Positions 14,465 to 22,879 of a stretch of 64,000 bases of DNA are shown piece after piece. Source of the stretch: Amycolatopsis sp. WAC 01376 (lineage in GTDB: Bacteria > Actinomycetota > Actinomycetes > Mycobacteriales > Pseudonocardiaceae); contig NZ_QHKL01000009.1 in the NCBI RefSeq assembly GCF_003947415.1, forward strand, positions 186,001 to 250,000, in the 5' to 3' direction. Within the stretch, counting starts at the first letter, position 1, and each line of letters opens with the position of its first letter. Both the position numbers and the translations under genes were made by a program. The notes under the pieces are model-generated. The model was not told where the DNA came from, did not search any database, and worked only from the letters and a program-made list of their open reading frames with translations.

Positions 14465-16114
14465 TCACTCGGCGAGTTGCTTCCGCAGCTCTCGTTTGAG
14501 CACCTTCCCGGCGGCCGAAACCGGGATCTGGTCGACGAAGTGGATCGCGCGCAGCCGCTTGTAGGGCAGGACGCGAGCGCCGACGGCTTCCATGAGCTGC
14601 TCGGCGGTGACGTTTTCGTCGCTGCGCACCACGAACGCGACCGGCAGCTCGCCGACCTCGGTGTCCGGTTTGCCGACGACGGCCGCCGCGGAGACGCCGG
14701 GCAGGGTGATCAGCAGCTCTTCGAGTTCGCGCGGGAAGACGTTGTATCCCTTGTACAGCAGCATGTCCTTCTTGCGATCCACAATGGACAGGTAGCCGTC
14801 CTCGTCGAGGATGCCGATGTCGCCGGTGTGCAGCCAGCCGTCGACGAGCGCGGCCGCGGTCTCCTCGGGGCGGTTGCGATAGCCGGTCATCACCTGCGGA
14901 CCGCGCAGGCACACCTCGCCGCTTTCCCCGGCGGGCAACGAATCTTCGCCGCCTTCGGCCGGGACGATCTTGATCTCGGTGTCGGGTAGCGGAAGGCCGA
15001 CCGAGCCGACCTTGCGGGTGGCGGAGCGATACGACGGCGCGATGACGGCGCCCATGGTGACCTCGGTGAGGCCGTAGCCCTCGGTGATGATCACCCCGGG
15101 GAAGCGATTCTGCAGCGCGCGGATCATCTCGTGGTTCATCGGCGCCGCACCGGAACCGATGGTCAGTACCGAAGACAGGTCGGCCGTGTGAAAATCGGGG
15201 CAGGCGAGCAAAGCGGCGAACAGCGCGGGCGCCCCGCCGATGGTGGTGACCCGCAGCAGCTCGGCGTCGGCCACGTACGCGGCCGGGTCGAAGCGGTCGT
15301 GCAGGACGACGGTGCCGCCGTCGAGCAGCGGGACGTTGAGCGCGGCGATGGTGCCCATGGCGTGGAACCACGGCGTCAGGTTGAGGGCGATCCCGGTGCC
15401 GATCCGGGACGGCCACTCGTCCGGACCGCCGAGCTGGTCGACGATCACTTCTCCCGAGCCGTCGACGGCGGGGACCGCGCCCAGCCGCCAGCAGGAACTC
15501 TGCAGGCTGTTGACCACGACGTTCCGGTGCGGCAGGCAGACGCCCTTCGAGCGTCCGGTGGTGCCGCCCGTGTACGCCAGATGGGCGAGGTCGCGGTGGA
15601 TGTCGATCTCGACGTCCGGCCGCTCGTCGGAGTGACCGGCGTAGAACCGCGTGAACTCGACTTCGTTCTCGCTCACTTCCTCGGGCGGGTGAACGATGAT
15701 GCTCAGCCGGACCGCCGTCCGGTCACGGACCGCGGCGAGCACGCGTGCGACCGGGCCGACGGTGACGGCGGCGACCGCTCCGGCGTCGGCCAGCTGGAAG
15801 GCGAGGTCCTCGGGCGGCAGCAGCGGGTTCGCCGGGCTGAATGTGGCACCCGCGAGCAGCGTGCCGTAATACGCGATCGGGTACGCCAGGCAGTTCGGCA
15901 GGTGAAGGGCCACGACGTCCCCGCGGCCGATGCCCTCCGCGCGCAGGGCGTTCGCGAACCGGCAGGCCGCGCTGTACGTCTCGGCGAAGGTGAGGCTCTG
16001 GTCTCCGTGGGCGAAGGCGGTTCGGGAGCCCCATCGAGCAGCGGCGCCGGCCAGCACCGAGCCGACCGGGACCTCGGGATATTCGAGCGACCGGGGGAGC
16101 GGAGTGAGCTGCAT
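14465..16114 (-). CDS. Long/medium-chain acyl-CoA ligase (fadD-like)
   Basis: A 549-aa class I adenylate-forming enzyme that activates a carboxylic acid with ATP and transfers it to CoA. Motifs in order: P-loop LAYTGGTTGRSKG, PWFHAMGT, TEGYGLTEVTMG, HTGDIG, VDRKKDMLLYKGYNVFPRE, and SAAGKVLKREL with the catalytic lysine. The start at 16114 (or the GTG one codon earlier) lies six bases from a TACGTT -10 element, so the mRNA is probably leaderless. It is divergent from an acyl-CoA dehydrogenase gene and shares its 110-bp promoter region, suggesting joint control. Substrate unknown. Confidence 0.88.
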   Translation of the reverse strand: MQLTPLPRSLEYPEVPVGSVLAGAAARWGSRTAFAHGDQSLTFAETYSAACRFANALRAEGIGRGDVVALHLPNCLAYPIAYYGTLLAGATFSPANPLLPPEDLAFQLADAGAVAAVTVGPVARVLAAVRDRTAVRLSIIVHPPEEVSENEVEFTRFYAGHSDERPDVEIDIHRDLAHLAYTGGTTGRSKGVCLPHRNVVVNSLQSSCWRLGAVPAVDGSGEVIVDQLGGPDEWPSRIGTGIALNLTPWFHAMGTIAALNVPLLDGGTVVLHDRFDPAAYVADAELLRVTTIGGAPALFAALLACPDFHTADLSSVLTIGSGAAPMNHEMIRALQNRFPGVIITEGYGLTEVTMGAVIAPSYRSATRKVGSVGLPLPDTEIKIVPAEGGEDSLPAGESGEVCLRGPQVMTGYRNRPEETAAALVDGWLHTGDIGILDEDGYLSIVDRKKDMLLYKGYNVFPRELEELLITLPGVSAAAVVGKPDTEVGELPVAFVVRSDENVTAEQLMEAVGARVLPYKRLRAIHFVDQIPVSAAGKVLKRELRKQLAE

Positions 16115-16120
16115 CACTCG

Positions 16121-16150
16121 AACGTACGGACTTTGCGGTCAAAGACACAA
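16121..16150 (-). promoter_or_regulatory. Promoter of the acyl-CoA ligase gene
   Basis: Minus-strand TTGTGT and TACGTT are separated by 18 bases, and the -10 hexamer ends six bases before the ATG at 16114. This fits a leaderless sigma-70-type promoter. Confidence 0.5.
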
Positions 16151-16184
16151 GCGCTCGCGATGTCGCACAATGTGAACGAGCGCT
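16150..16184. promoter_or_regulatory. Inverted repeat in the divergent fatty-acid promoter
   Basis: Perfect 8-bp arms AGCGCTCG (16150-16157) and CGAGCGCT (16177-16184) with centres 27 bp apart, between the divergent ligase and dehydrogenase genes. The left arm abuts the ligase -35. Candidate operator for a TetR-type fatty-acid regulator. Confidence 0.45.
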
Positions 16185-16227
16185 AACATCGGTCGAACTC
16201 TCATACGCGTTAGAAGAGGTGACGAAG

Positions 16228-17391
16228 GTGTCTGACGGCCCGGGTCTTTACCAGCTTGCCGAGGAGCACGAAGAGCTGCGGGCCGCGGTCCGTGCCTTGG
16301 CGGAGAAGGAAATCGAGCCGTACGCGGCCGAGGTCGACGAGGACGAGCGCTACCCGATCGAGGCGTACAACGCCCTGGTCAAGTCGGGTTTCAACGCCGT
16401 CCACATCGACGAGGCCTACGACGGCCAGGGTGCGGACGCCATCGCGGCCTGCATCGTGATCGAAGAGGTCGCGCGTGTCGACGCGTCGGCGTCGCTGATC
16501 CCGGCGGTGAACAAGCTGGGCACGGTGCCGATCATCCTTTCGGCGTCGGAAGACCTCAAGAAGCTGGTGCTGCCCTCGATCGCCTCCGGCGAGGCGTCGG
16601 CGTCGTACGCGCTTTCGGAGCGCGAAGCCGGCTCGGACACCGCGTCGATGCGCACCCGCGCGAAGCTCGACGGTGACCACTGGGTGCTCAACGGCACCAA
16701 GTGCTGGATCACCAACGCGGGTGAATCGTCCTGGTACACCGTGATGGCGGTGACCGACCCCGAGGCCGAGAAGAAGGCCAACGGCATCTCCGCGTTCGTC
16801 GTGCACAAGGACGACCCCGGCTTCACCGTCGGCTCGAAGGAGCGGAAGCTCGGCATCAAGGGCTCGCCGACCCGCGAGATCCACTTCGAGAACTGCACCA
16901 TCCCGGCCGACCGCATCATCGGCGAGCCCGGCACCGGCCTGAAGACCGCGCTGCGCACCCTCGACCACACCCGCCCGACCATCGGCGCGCAGGCGCTGGG
17001 CATCGCGCAGGGCGCACTCGACGCGTCGATCGCGTACGTCAAGGAGCGCAAGCAGTTCGGCAAGTCGATCTCGGAGTTCCAGGGCGTCCAGTTCATGCTG
17101 GCCGACATGGGCATCAAGATCGAAGCCGCCCGGAACCTCGTCTACGCCTCCGCCGCGGCGACCGAACGCGGCGACAAGCGCGGCGGCTACATGGCCGCGG
17201 CCGCGAAGGCGTACGCGTCGGACATCGCGATGTCGGTGACGACGGACGCAGTGCAGCTCTTCGGAGGCGCGGGCTACACCCGTGACTTCCCGGTCGAGCG
17301 CATGATGCGCGACGCGAAGATTACGCAGATCTACGAAGGCACCAACCAGATCCAGCGCATGGTCATGGCGCGCGCCCTGCTCAAGGGCTGA
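16228..17391 (+). CDS. Acyl-CoA dehydrogenase (FadE25-like)
   Basis: A 387-aa flavoprotein catalysing alpha-beta dehydrogenation of acyl-CoA. Seen are the FAD/substrate segments YALSEREAGSDTASM and WITNAGESSWYTVM, the RKQFGKSISEFQGVQF helix, and IYEGTNQIQRMVMAR with the catalytic Glu. The GTG at 16228 (MSDGPGLY) has AAGAGGTGACGAAG upstream; a GTG at 16219 would add three residues. In M. tuberculosis fadE25 lies beside purE/purK, as here. It is divergent from the acyl-CoA ligase gene, and both probably serve one acyl degradation route. Confidence 0.93.
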   Translation: MSDGPGLYQLAEEHEELRAAVRALAEKEIEPYAAEVDEDERYPIEAYNALVKSGFNAVHIDEAYDGQGADAIAACIVIEEVARVDASASLIPAVNKLGTVPIILSASEDLKKLVLPSIASGEASASYALSEREAGSDTASMRTRAKLDGDHWVLNGTKCWITNAGESSWYTVMAVTDPEAEKKANGISAFVVHKDDPGFTVGSKERKLGIKGSPTREIHFENCTIPADRIIGEPGTGLKTALRTLDHTRPTIGAQALGIAQGALDASIAYVKERKQFGKSISEFQGVQFMLADMGIKIEAARNLVYASAAATERGDKRGGYMAAAAKAYASDIAMSVTTDAVQLFGGAGYTRDFPVERMMRDAKITQIYEGTNQIQRMVMARALLKG

Positions 17392-17397
17392 TTTCTC

Positions 17398-17456
17398 AAG
17401 TACATGAAGGCCCCCTTCCTTGCGCCTGACGCAAGGAAGGGGGCCTTCATGTACTT
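17398..17456. terminator. Perfect 27-bp hairpin after fadE
   Basis: Arms 17398-17424 and 17430-17456 are fully complementary (AAGTACATGAAGG outer, CTTGCG inner) around a 5-base loop, seven bases after the acyl-CoA dehydrogenase stop. The next gene is in the same direction, so it insulates that gene from readthrough. Confidence 0.8.
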
Positions 17457-17560
17457 CCAGGCTCGCATTCAGGTGACGAAATGCGCAGGTGAGATCGCCC
17501 CTCGGTGAGATGCTTCACGGAAGTACGGCGATCATGGCCGCACGGTGTCACTCTCGAAGG

Positions 17561-17989
17561 ATGTTCTGGTTCGCTCCGGTGTCGTGGACACCGCACGACG
17601 AGGCCGAGCTGATCGCCGGCTGGCGGTTGTGGCTCGAACTCGGGGATCGCACGTGGCCGTCGGCCGCGTGGGACGGGACGGCGGCCGACGTCGTCAAGCC
17701 GCTGCGTGAGCTGGTCGCGGCCTGCGACGACATCGAGACGGGGTACCGCGAGGCCGTCGACGAGCCGTCGGAGGAGTTCATCCGGATCATCCAGTTCCTC
17801 GTGTGGACCGTGAGCACGGTGATCGAACTGTGGGCCGACGACGAGGTCCCGCTCGACGCCGAGCGGATAGCGTTGCTGCACGCCGATCTGGCCGGGTTCG
17901 CCGAGCAGGCTGAGCGGGTGCTCGAGGTGTTGGCCGTCAGTGGGGGCTGGACGGGTCTTGCCGCGGAGCATCGGCGGACGGATCGCTGA
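17561..17989 (+). CDS. Hypothetical protein, 142 aa
   Basis: I do not recognise this protein. It is acidic and helical (HDEAELIAGWRLWLEL, DIETGYREAVDEPSEEF, RIALLHADLAGFAEQAERVL), without signal peptide or membrane helix. The ATG at 17561 is preceded by CGAAGG, which is very close for a ribosome site; upstream in-frame starts give an unlikely arginine/histidine-rich extension. Its 3' end overlaps the convergent gene by 53 nt, so the two cannot both be fully transcribed without antisense RNA. Confidence 0.6.
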   Translation: MFWFAPVSWTPHDEAELIAGWRLWLELGDRTWPSAAWDGTAADVVKPLRELVAACDDIETGYREAVDEPSEEFIRIIQFLVWTVSTVIELWADDEVPLDAERIALLHADLAGFAEQAERVLEVLAVSGGWTGLAAEHRRTDR

Positions 17990-18422
17990 GCGATTCCGGT
18001 TTCTCGACCCACGCGAACCGCGAGCCCGCGAGGTGCTCGGTCAACGGGCGGTCCAGCGAGAGCAGGCTCACCGGGGTGCCGTACGGGTCCTCGCCGGGCA
18101 CGATCTCGTAGCCGGTCTCGAACACCGACTCTTCCTTCTCGTCGGACTCGACGTCGTGCCGCGTGACATCGTTGTCGATCGACCACGTGCCCCCGAGGGT
18201 GCGATGGAACTTCAAGACCAGGTCACCCGGCGTCGACCAAGTGAAGCGCGACACCGCGAACTCGGTGCTCCAGCTCGCCCAGTAGAGCCATCCGGAGCCG
18301 TCGCGGCGGAACACCAGGTCGACGGTTTCGACGCTGCCCGGATGCAGGATCTCGTCCGACCACCGGCCGGTCAGCCGTTCGTCCGTCACGGTGGGGATTC
18401 TGCCGTACGGGGGAGATAACAT
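17937..18422 (-). CDS. Hypothetical protein, 161 aa
   Basis: Not recognised. The middle is rich in tryptophan and beta-type sequence (VDLVFRRDGSGWLYWASWST, VSRFTWSTPGDLVLKF), like small lipocalin-type or DUF-type ligand-binding proteins. The ATG at 18422 has GGAAGG seven bases upstream; a GTG at 18389 (VTDERLTG) is an alternative. It ends by overlapping the convergent neighbour for 53 nt. Confidence 0.6.
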   Translation of the reverse strand: MLSPPYGRIPTVTDERLTGRWSDEILHPGSVETVDLVFRRDGSGWLYWASWSTEFAVSRFTWSTPGDLVLKFHRTLGGTWSIDNDVTRHDVESDEKEESVFETGYEIVPGEDPYGTPVSLLSLDRPLTEHLAGSRFAWVEKPESLSDPSADAPRQDPSSPH

Positions 18423-18541
18423 CCGCGACCTTCCACAGAGGACATGCCGCCGACCGGGTCCGCTTCCTGTCGGGTACCTGTCGATCACGCTCCGGAGGTG
18501 CCATCGGAGGCGCCCGGTGCCCTACCGTGATCCGGGTAAGT

Positions 18542-18551
18542 TGAATATTCA
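18542..18551. promoter_or_regulatory. Palindrome TGAATATTCA upstream of doxX-like gene
   Basis: A perfect 10-bp palindrome, AT-rich against a 70 percent GC background, 23 bp before the DoxX start. Possibly an operator or part of the promoter. Confidence 0.3.
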
Positions 18552-18573
18552 CCGACCAGAAAGCTGATACCCG

Positions 18574-18999
18574 ATGTTCGCTCGTTTCAAGGATGTCGCC
18601 CTCCTGCTCGGCCGGATCGGTGTCGGTGTGGTCTTCCTCGCACACGGCCTGCAGAAGTGGGAAAACGGGATCGACGGCACCGCGAAGTTCTTCGAGCAGA
18701 CCGGAATCCCGCTGCCGACGCTCGCGGCGATCTTCGCGATCGCGGTGGAGATCGTGGGCGCGATCTTGTTCATCGTCGGTTTCCTGACGCCGCTGGTCGG
18801 CCTCGGCTTCGTCGTGGTCTCCGTCGGCGCCCTGCTTTCGGTGCACCTCGACAACGGCCTCACCGGCCAGGGCGGTTACGAACTCGTCCTCGTCCTGGCG
18901 GTCGCCGGGCTCGCGCTCGGCTTCAACGCCGGCAAGCTGTCGCTCGACCACGTGCTCTTCGGACGCAAGCGTGAGGCGAAGCAGCTCCAGGACGCCTGA
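18574..18999 (+). CDS. DoxX-family membrane protein
   Basis: A 141-aa protein with four hydrophobic segments and the DoxX signature LLLGRIGVGVVFLAHGLQKW near the N terminus, then GIPLPTLAAIFAIAVEIVGA and FLTPLVGLGFVVVSVGALL. DoxX proteins are inner-membrane proteins linked to redox and thiol stress, for instance with superoxide dismutase in mycobacteria. It is a single-gene unit ending nine bases before a class A palindrome. Confidence 0.85.
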   Translation: MFARFKDVALLLGRIGVGVVFLAHGLQKWENGIDGTAKFFEQTGIPLPTLAAIFAIAVEIVGAILFIVGFLTPLVGLGFVVVSVGALLSVHLDNGLTGQGGYELVLVLAVAGLALGFNAGKLSLDHVLFGRKREAKQLQDA

Positions 19000-19007
19000 C
19001 CCCGGTT

Positions 19008-19060
19008 GCTATGAAAGGTCCTTTCCTTGCAAAATTTGCAAGGAAAGGACCTTTCATAGC
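19008..19060. repeat. Class A palindrome (26-bp perfect arms)
   Basis: 26+1+26 perfect inverted repeat starting GCTATGAAAGGTCC with the TTGCAAAATTTGCAA core. It fills the gap between two convergent stops (18999 and 19064), where a bidirectional terminator would sit. Confidence 0.9.
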
Positions 19061-19063
19061 GCG

Positions 19064-19771
19064 TCAGGAGGGGAGATCCGCGGTCGTCCGCTCGGCTTCG
19101 CGCCGGGAAGCGAGTTTGGCCGGATCCGCGTCGGTGACCTGGACCAGATGCGCGCCGGCCGCGAGCGGCGTCAGGAATCCCGACAGAATCCCTTCCTCGC
19201 CGGTCCACTCCACAGTGGACAGAACGCGGTCCGCCGCGGACAAGCCCGCCGCCGAAGCGCGGGAACGAGCTTCGGCGAGAACCTCGTCCACAGTGGACGA
19301 ACCCAGCGCGGGAGTGTCGCCGGGCACGGGGAACAGCGGGCTGAACTGGTCACCCGAAAGCCTGGCTTCGGTCACGTAGTCCACCGCCCCGTCGGGTACG
19401 GAACCGGCGGGCAGCCCGAGGCCCATCGGGTGCAGCGAGACGACGGCCGTCGCGTCCGCGTCGGAAGCGCCGCCCGGCGCGACGAACGCCACCCGCGCGC
19501 CCGCGGTCTCCGTCACCACCCTGGCGCCGCACCACCAGGCGCCCAGCAGGACACCGGCGGTCTGCCAATGCGACGGCAGCACGACGGCGACCTCGTCTCC
19601 CGGTTCGACGTCGAACTCGTCGACCAGCCAGTTCGCCGTTTTGGCGGCCCAGTTCACCGTGGTCGCCACGGACAGTTCGACCCGGCTGCCCTGCTTGTCG
19701 TCGTAGTGCGTGATCAGCGGTTTCGCGGGCGACCCGAGCAGGGGCCGCAGCAGCAGTTCGGTGAGGCTCAC
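19064..19771 (-). CDS. TIGR03089-family protein
   Basis: A 235-aa protein of the actinobacterial TIGR03089 family, related to the N-terminal part of adenylate-forming enzymes but without their P-loop or catalytic lysine. Typical segments are KPLITHYDDKQGSRVELSVA, WAAKTANWLVDEFDVEPGDE, VAVVLPSHWQTAGVLLGAWW and the VLSTVEWTGEEG region. In M. tuberculosis the matching gene (Rv3268) is beside an LCP gene, as here. The GTG start lies 10 bases after the LCP-1 stop. No enzymatic role is established. Confidence 0.85.
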   Translation of the reverse strand: MSLTELLLRPLLGSPAKPLITHYDDKQGSRVELSVATTVNWAAKTANWLVDEFDVEPGDEVAVVLPSHWQTAGVLLGAWWCGARVVTETAGARVAFVAPGGASDADATAVVSLHPMGLGLPAGSVPDGAVDYVTEARLSGDQFSPLFPVPGDTPALGSSTVDEVLAEARSRASAAGLSAADRVLSTVEWTGEEGILSGFLTPLAAGAHLVQVTDADPAKLASRREAERTTADLPS

Positions 19772-19781
19772 GCCCCCAACG

Positions 19782-21107
19782 CTAGTTCACGCAGGGAACG
19801 CTCGACGCGGCGAGCAGCGGAGCCGCACCGGGGGCCCCGCCACCACCGCCCCGGCCCACCAGGCCGGACACGAAGGTCCGCACGGCGGCGGGGTCGATCT
19901 CGACGATGCTCTGGCCGTCCGCGCTGCGGCCGTTGATGTTCACCACCGGGATGGTCGTGAACGTCAGGTCGCCGGACGCGATCCCCTTCGCCTGCTGCGC
20001 GAACTCCAGCAGGTCCAGGCCTTCGTCCAGGACGATCGACCGGCGCACGACGTCCATCAGTCCCGCCATCGTCGACGGGCTGGTCAGCGTGCCTGCCGAG
20101 AGCACCTGGTTCAGCGCCGAGGACAGGAACGTCTGCTGCCGCACGATGCGGTCGAGATCGCCGCGCGGCAGGTTCTTCCGCTGCCGCACGAACGAAAGCG
20201 CCTCGCCGCCCGACACGGTCTGTTCGCCGCGCCGGAAGTCCGCGCCGGAGTCCTTGTCCTCGGTCGAGTGGTTCAGGCAGACCTTGACGCCGCCCAGCGC
20301 CTCGGTCAGCAGGTAGAACCCGAGCAGGTTGACCTCGGCGTAGTGGTCGATGCGGATCTTCGTCAGGTCCTGAACGGTCTGGACCAGCGCCTTGCGGCCT
20401 TCCTGATCGGAATCGCGTTCGAGTTTCGCCTGATCGCCTTCGCCGCGATGCGCGTTCGCGTAGTTGGCCTTCGCGGTGCCATACGCCGAGTTGATCTTGC
20501 CGAGGCCACGGCCGGGGATGTCGGTCCAGGTGTCGCGCGGGATCGAGACACCGGACGGCTTCCCGCCGTTCTTCGGGATGCGCAGGATGATGATGGTGTC
20601 GGTGTTGACGCCCGGCTTCTCCTCGGTGCGCAGTTCCTTGAGCACCCTGAGCGGCAGCGGATTGCCCTGCGCGTCGGTCCGGGCGTCGCTGCCGACGAGG
20701 AGAATGTCGTTGGCCCCGTCGTCGGCGGGCGGTGCGGCGGGATCGTCGGCCTTGCTCAGTGCGTTCGTCGTGGGGACGTTGTTCTGCAACTGGTCCTTGG
20801 TGACGTACGCGTAACCCGTCGTGCCGAGGGCGAGCAGCGACACGAGGCCGAGCGCGATCCGGCGGGTGATCCGGCCGGCGCGGCGCAGCGGGCGCTCGGG
20901 TACGGCGAGCACACCCGAGACCGGTTCGTCTTCGTCTTCGGCCGGGGCGGACGGCTGCGGGAGCGGCGGATTCCGAGGGTACGGCGTCGGAATGAACCGA
21001 GGCTTCTCGTCACTCTCGGTGTCCGATTTGGTGTCCTCTTCGGACTTCGGCTCTTCGTTGTCCAACTGCTCAGAACGTTCGTTGACGCCCTTGTCCTCGT
21101 CGCCCAT
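19782..21107 (-). CDS. LytR-CpsA-Psr (LCP) family protein 1
   Basis: A 441-aa membrane-anchored phosphotransferase that attaches lipid-linked glycopolymers (in this group probably arabinogalactan) to peptidoglycan. Order: acidic cytoplasmic tail (1-75), one membrane helix at about 83-103 (IALGLVSLLALGTTGYAYV), then the LCP domain with DILLVGSDARTD, NTDTIIILRIPKNGG, VSIPRDTWTDIPG, GKINSAYG, YAEVNLLGFYLLTEALGGV, and LSFVRQRKNLPRGDLDRIVRQ. The catalytic arginines and aspartates are present. It ends in VPCVN, as does LCP-2. The ATG has GGGAGGTGAACAGGG before it. Confidence 0.92.
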   Translation of the reverse strand: MGDEDKGVNERSEQLDNEEPKSEEDTKSDTESDEKPRFIPTPYPRNPPLPQPSAPAEDEDEPVSGVLAVPERPLRRAGRITRRIALGLVSLLALGTTGYAYVTKDQLQNNVPTTNALSKADDPAAPPADDGANDILLVGSDARTDAQGNPLPLRVLKELRTEEKPGVNTDTIIILRIPKNGGKPSGVSIPRDTWTDIPGRGLGKINSAYGTAKANYANAHRGEGDQAKLERDSDQEGRKALVQTVQDLTKIRIDHYAEVNLLGFYLLTEALGGVKVCLNHSTEDKDSGADFRRGEQTVSGGEALSFVRQRKNLPRGDLDRIVRQQTFLSSALNQVLSAGTLTSPSTMAGLMDVVRRSIVLDEGLDLLEFAQQAKGIASGDLTFTTIPVVNINGRSADGQSIVEIDPAAVRTFVSGLVGRGGGGGAPGAAPLLAASSVPCVN

Positions 21108-21196
21108 CCCTGTTCACCTCCCCTGGCGCTGCCGCTTGTCCGATCGTAGGAGAAGGCTAAGCCACCGTGAGGTCGGCCACGCTCAGTACCCGGACA

Positions 21197-22729
21197 TTAA
21201 TTGACGCAGGGCACATTGCCCGCGACGATCGGCGTCGTGGTGGGCGCCGCCGGAGCGCTGGCGGGCGGCTGAGCCGGCTTCGAGGGAGTCGACGTCTTCG
21301 ACGGGGCGGTGGTCGGGGTCGCGCCCTTGAAGTCCTTGCCGAGCAGCACCCGCACCTTGCCGGGCGCGACGTCGCGGTCCGCTTCGGCCGCCACCGCGGT
21401 GTCGAAGACCTGCCTGATCAGGGCCAGCGCGGCTTCGTCGCCCGGCGCGTGCCGGATCACCGTCGAGTTGCGGGTGCTGAGCTTGGTGTCGGGCGCGAGT
21501 TTGAAACCCTTGCCCTGCAAGAGGTTCCGGGTCTCGGTGGCCATCGTGGGGGAGCCGGATCCGTCGAAGAGTTCGACGGTCACCGCTTCCGCGCCCGGCA
21601 GGGTGGGCTGAGTCGAGGTCGGTGCCGTCTCGCCGTCGGCGGTGAGGCGGCTGATTTCGGCCTGCACCTGCGCCGGGTCCACCCGGAGCACGGCGGCGCC
21701 GCCGATGGTCGCGTCGCCCTGCGTCGGGATCGTGTGGAACTCGACGTTGCCGCTGGTCAGCCCTCGCATCTGCGCGGCGAACTCCGGCAGATCCCAGCCG
21801 GCCGAAAGCACGACCGACTTCTTCACCGCTTCGATCAGGTCCGCGATCTTCGCCGGGTTGATCAGGACGTCGGACGAGAGCACCTTGTTCGCCAGCCCCG
21901 ACAGGAAGGCCTGCTGCCGCGCGATCCGGTCGAGGTCGCCGTTCTGCAGGTCGTAGCGCTGGCGGACGAACGCGAGCGCCTGGACGCCTTCGACGGTCGA
22001 CTTCCCGGCGGGCAGGTCCACACCGGACTTCTTCTCCTTGACCGCGTTGTTGAGGCAGACCTCGACGCCGCCGATCGCCTTGGTGATCTCGTAGAAGCTC
22101 GACAGGTTCACCTCGGCGTACCGGTCGATCATCTTCGGCTTGCCGATGAACTTCTCCAGCGTCGCGATCAGGTTCTTGCGACCGGCGTCCTTGGCCTTGG
22201 CGTCGACGTCCTTGAGATCGGAGTTGCCCTGCTGCTGCAGCGTCTTCGACGTGTCGTTGTAGGCGTACACGTACGCGCTGTTGAGTTTGTGCTTGCCGAA
22301 ACCGCCGGTGATCTCGACCCACGAGTCGCGGGGGAAGGAGATCGCGACCGCCTTCTTACCGTTCTGGGGGATGTGCACCAGGATCATCGTGTCGGTCTGG
22401 CGCTCGCCGTCGGAAACACCGGCGTGCAGCATGTCGAGGACCTCGCGCGGCAGCGGGTTTCCTTGCGCGTCGGTGCGGCTGTCCTGGCCGACGAGCAGGA
22501 TGTCGATCGCGCCGTCCAGCGGTTTCGCGGGCGGGTGACCGTTGTCCTCGAAGATGTTCGTGGTCGCGAAGCCCTTCGACGGGTCGCCGATGAATTGCCA
22601 GCCCCACCAGGTCAGCGCCAGGATCGTGATCGAGACCAGGCTGAACACGACCTTCACCCCACGGCGGGCGAACACCACGACACCGCCGCCACGGCGCGCC
22701 GGAATGGGTGGCCCGGGCCACTCGGTCAC
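21197..22729 (-). CDS. LytR-CpsA-Psr (LCP) family protein 2 with LytR_C domain
   Basis: A 510-aa LCP phosphotransferase. A single membrane helix lies at about residues 25-45 (VVFSLVSITILALTWWGW). The LCP domain shows DILLVGQDSRTDAQG, QTDTMILVHIPQNGKK, ISFPRDSWVEITGGFGKHKL, YAEVNLSSFYEITKAIGGVE and LAFVRQRYDLQNGDLDRIAR. It is followed by a LytR_C-type domain (about 370-460), a Thr/Pro/Ala linker and the same VPCVN ending as LCP-1. The GTG at 22729 has GGAGGACCGCAC upstream; further upstream starts look unlikely. It is divergent from the dTDP-rhamnose genes. Confidence 0.92.
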   Translation of the reverse strand: MTEWPGPPIPARRGGGVVVFARRGVKVVFSLVSITILALTWWGWQFIGDPSKGFATTNIFEDNGHPPAKPLDGAIDILLVGQDSRTDAQGNPLPREVLDMLHAGVSDGERQTDTMILVHIPQNGKKAVAISFPRDSWVEITGGFGKHKLNSAYVYAYNDTSKTLQQQGNSDLKDVDAKAKDAGRKNLIATLEKFIGKPKMIDRYAEVNLSSFYEITKAIGGVEVCLNNAVKEKKSGVDLPAGKSTVEGVQALAFVRQRYDLQNGDLDRIARQQAFLSGLANKVLSSDVLINPAKIADLIEAVKKSVVLSAGWDLPEFAAQMRGLTSGNVEFHTIPTQGDATIGGAAVLRVDPAQVQAEISRLTADGETAPTSTQPTLPGAEAVTVELFDGSGSPTMATETRNLLQGKGFKLAPDTKLSTRNSTVIRHAPGDEAALALIRQVFDTAVAAEADRDVAPGKVRVLLGKDFKGATPTTAPSKTSTPSKPAQPPASAPAAPTTTPIVAGNVPCVN

Positions 22730-22879
22730 GTGCGGTCCTCCACGAATCTCCCCAGGGCACCCGCGTGCCTCGCCGGCAACTCTACTGATCCTCGTGTTAG
22801 ACGTCCGTAGGCTGGTGAAAGGTTGCCCCGGTCGTGACACACTCGGCCGGTCAGGAAGTCGTCAAGGGAGGATCGCGGC

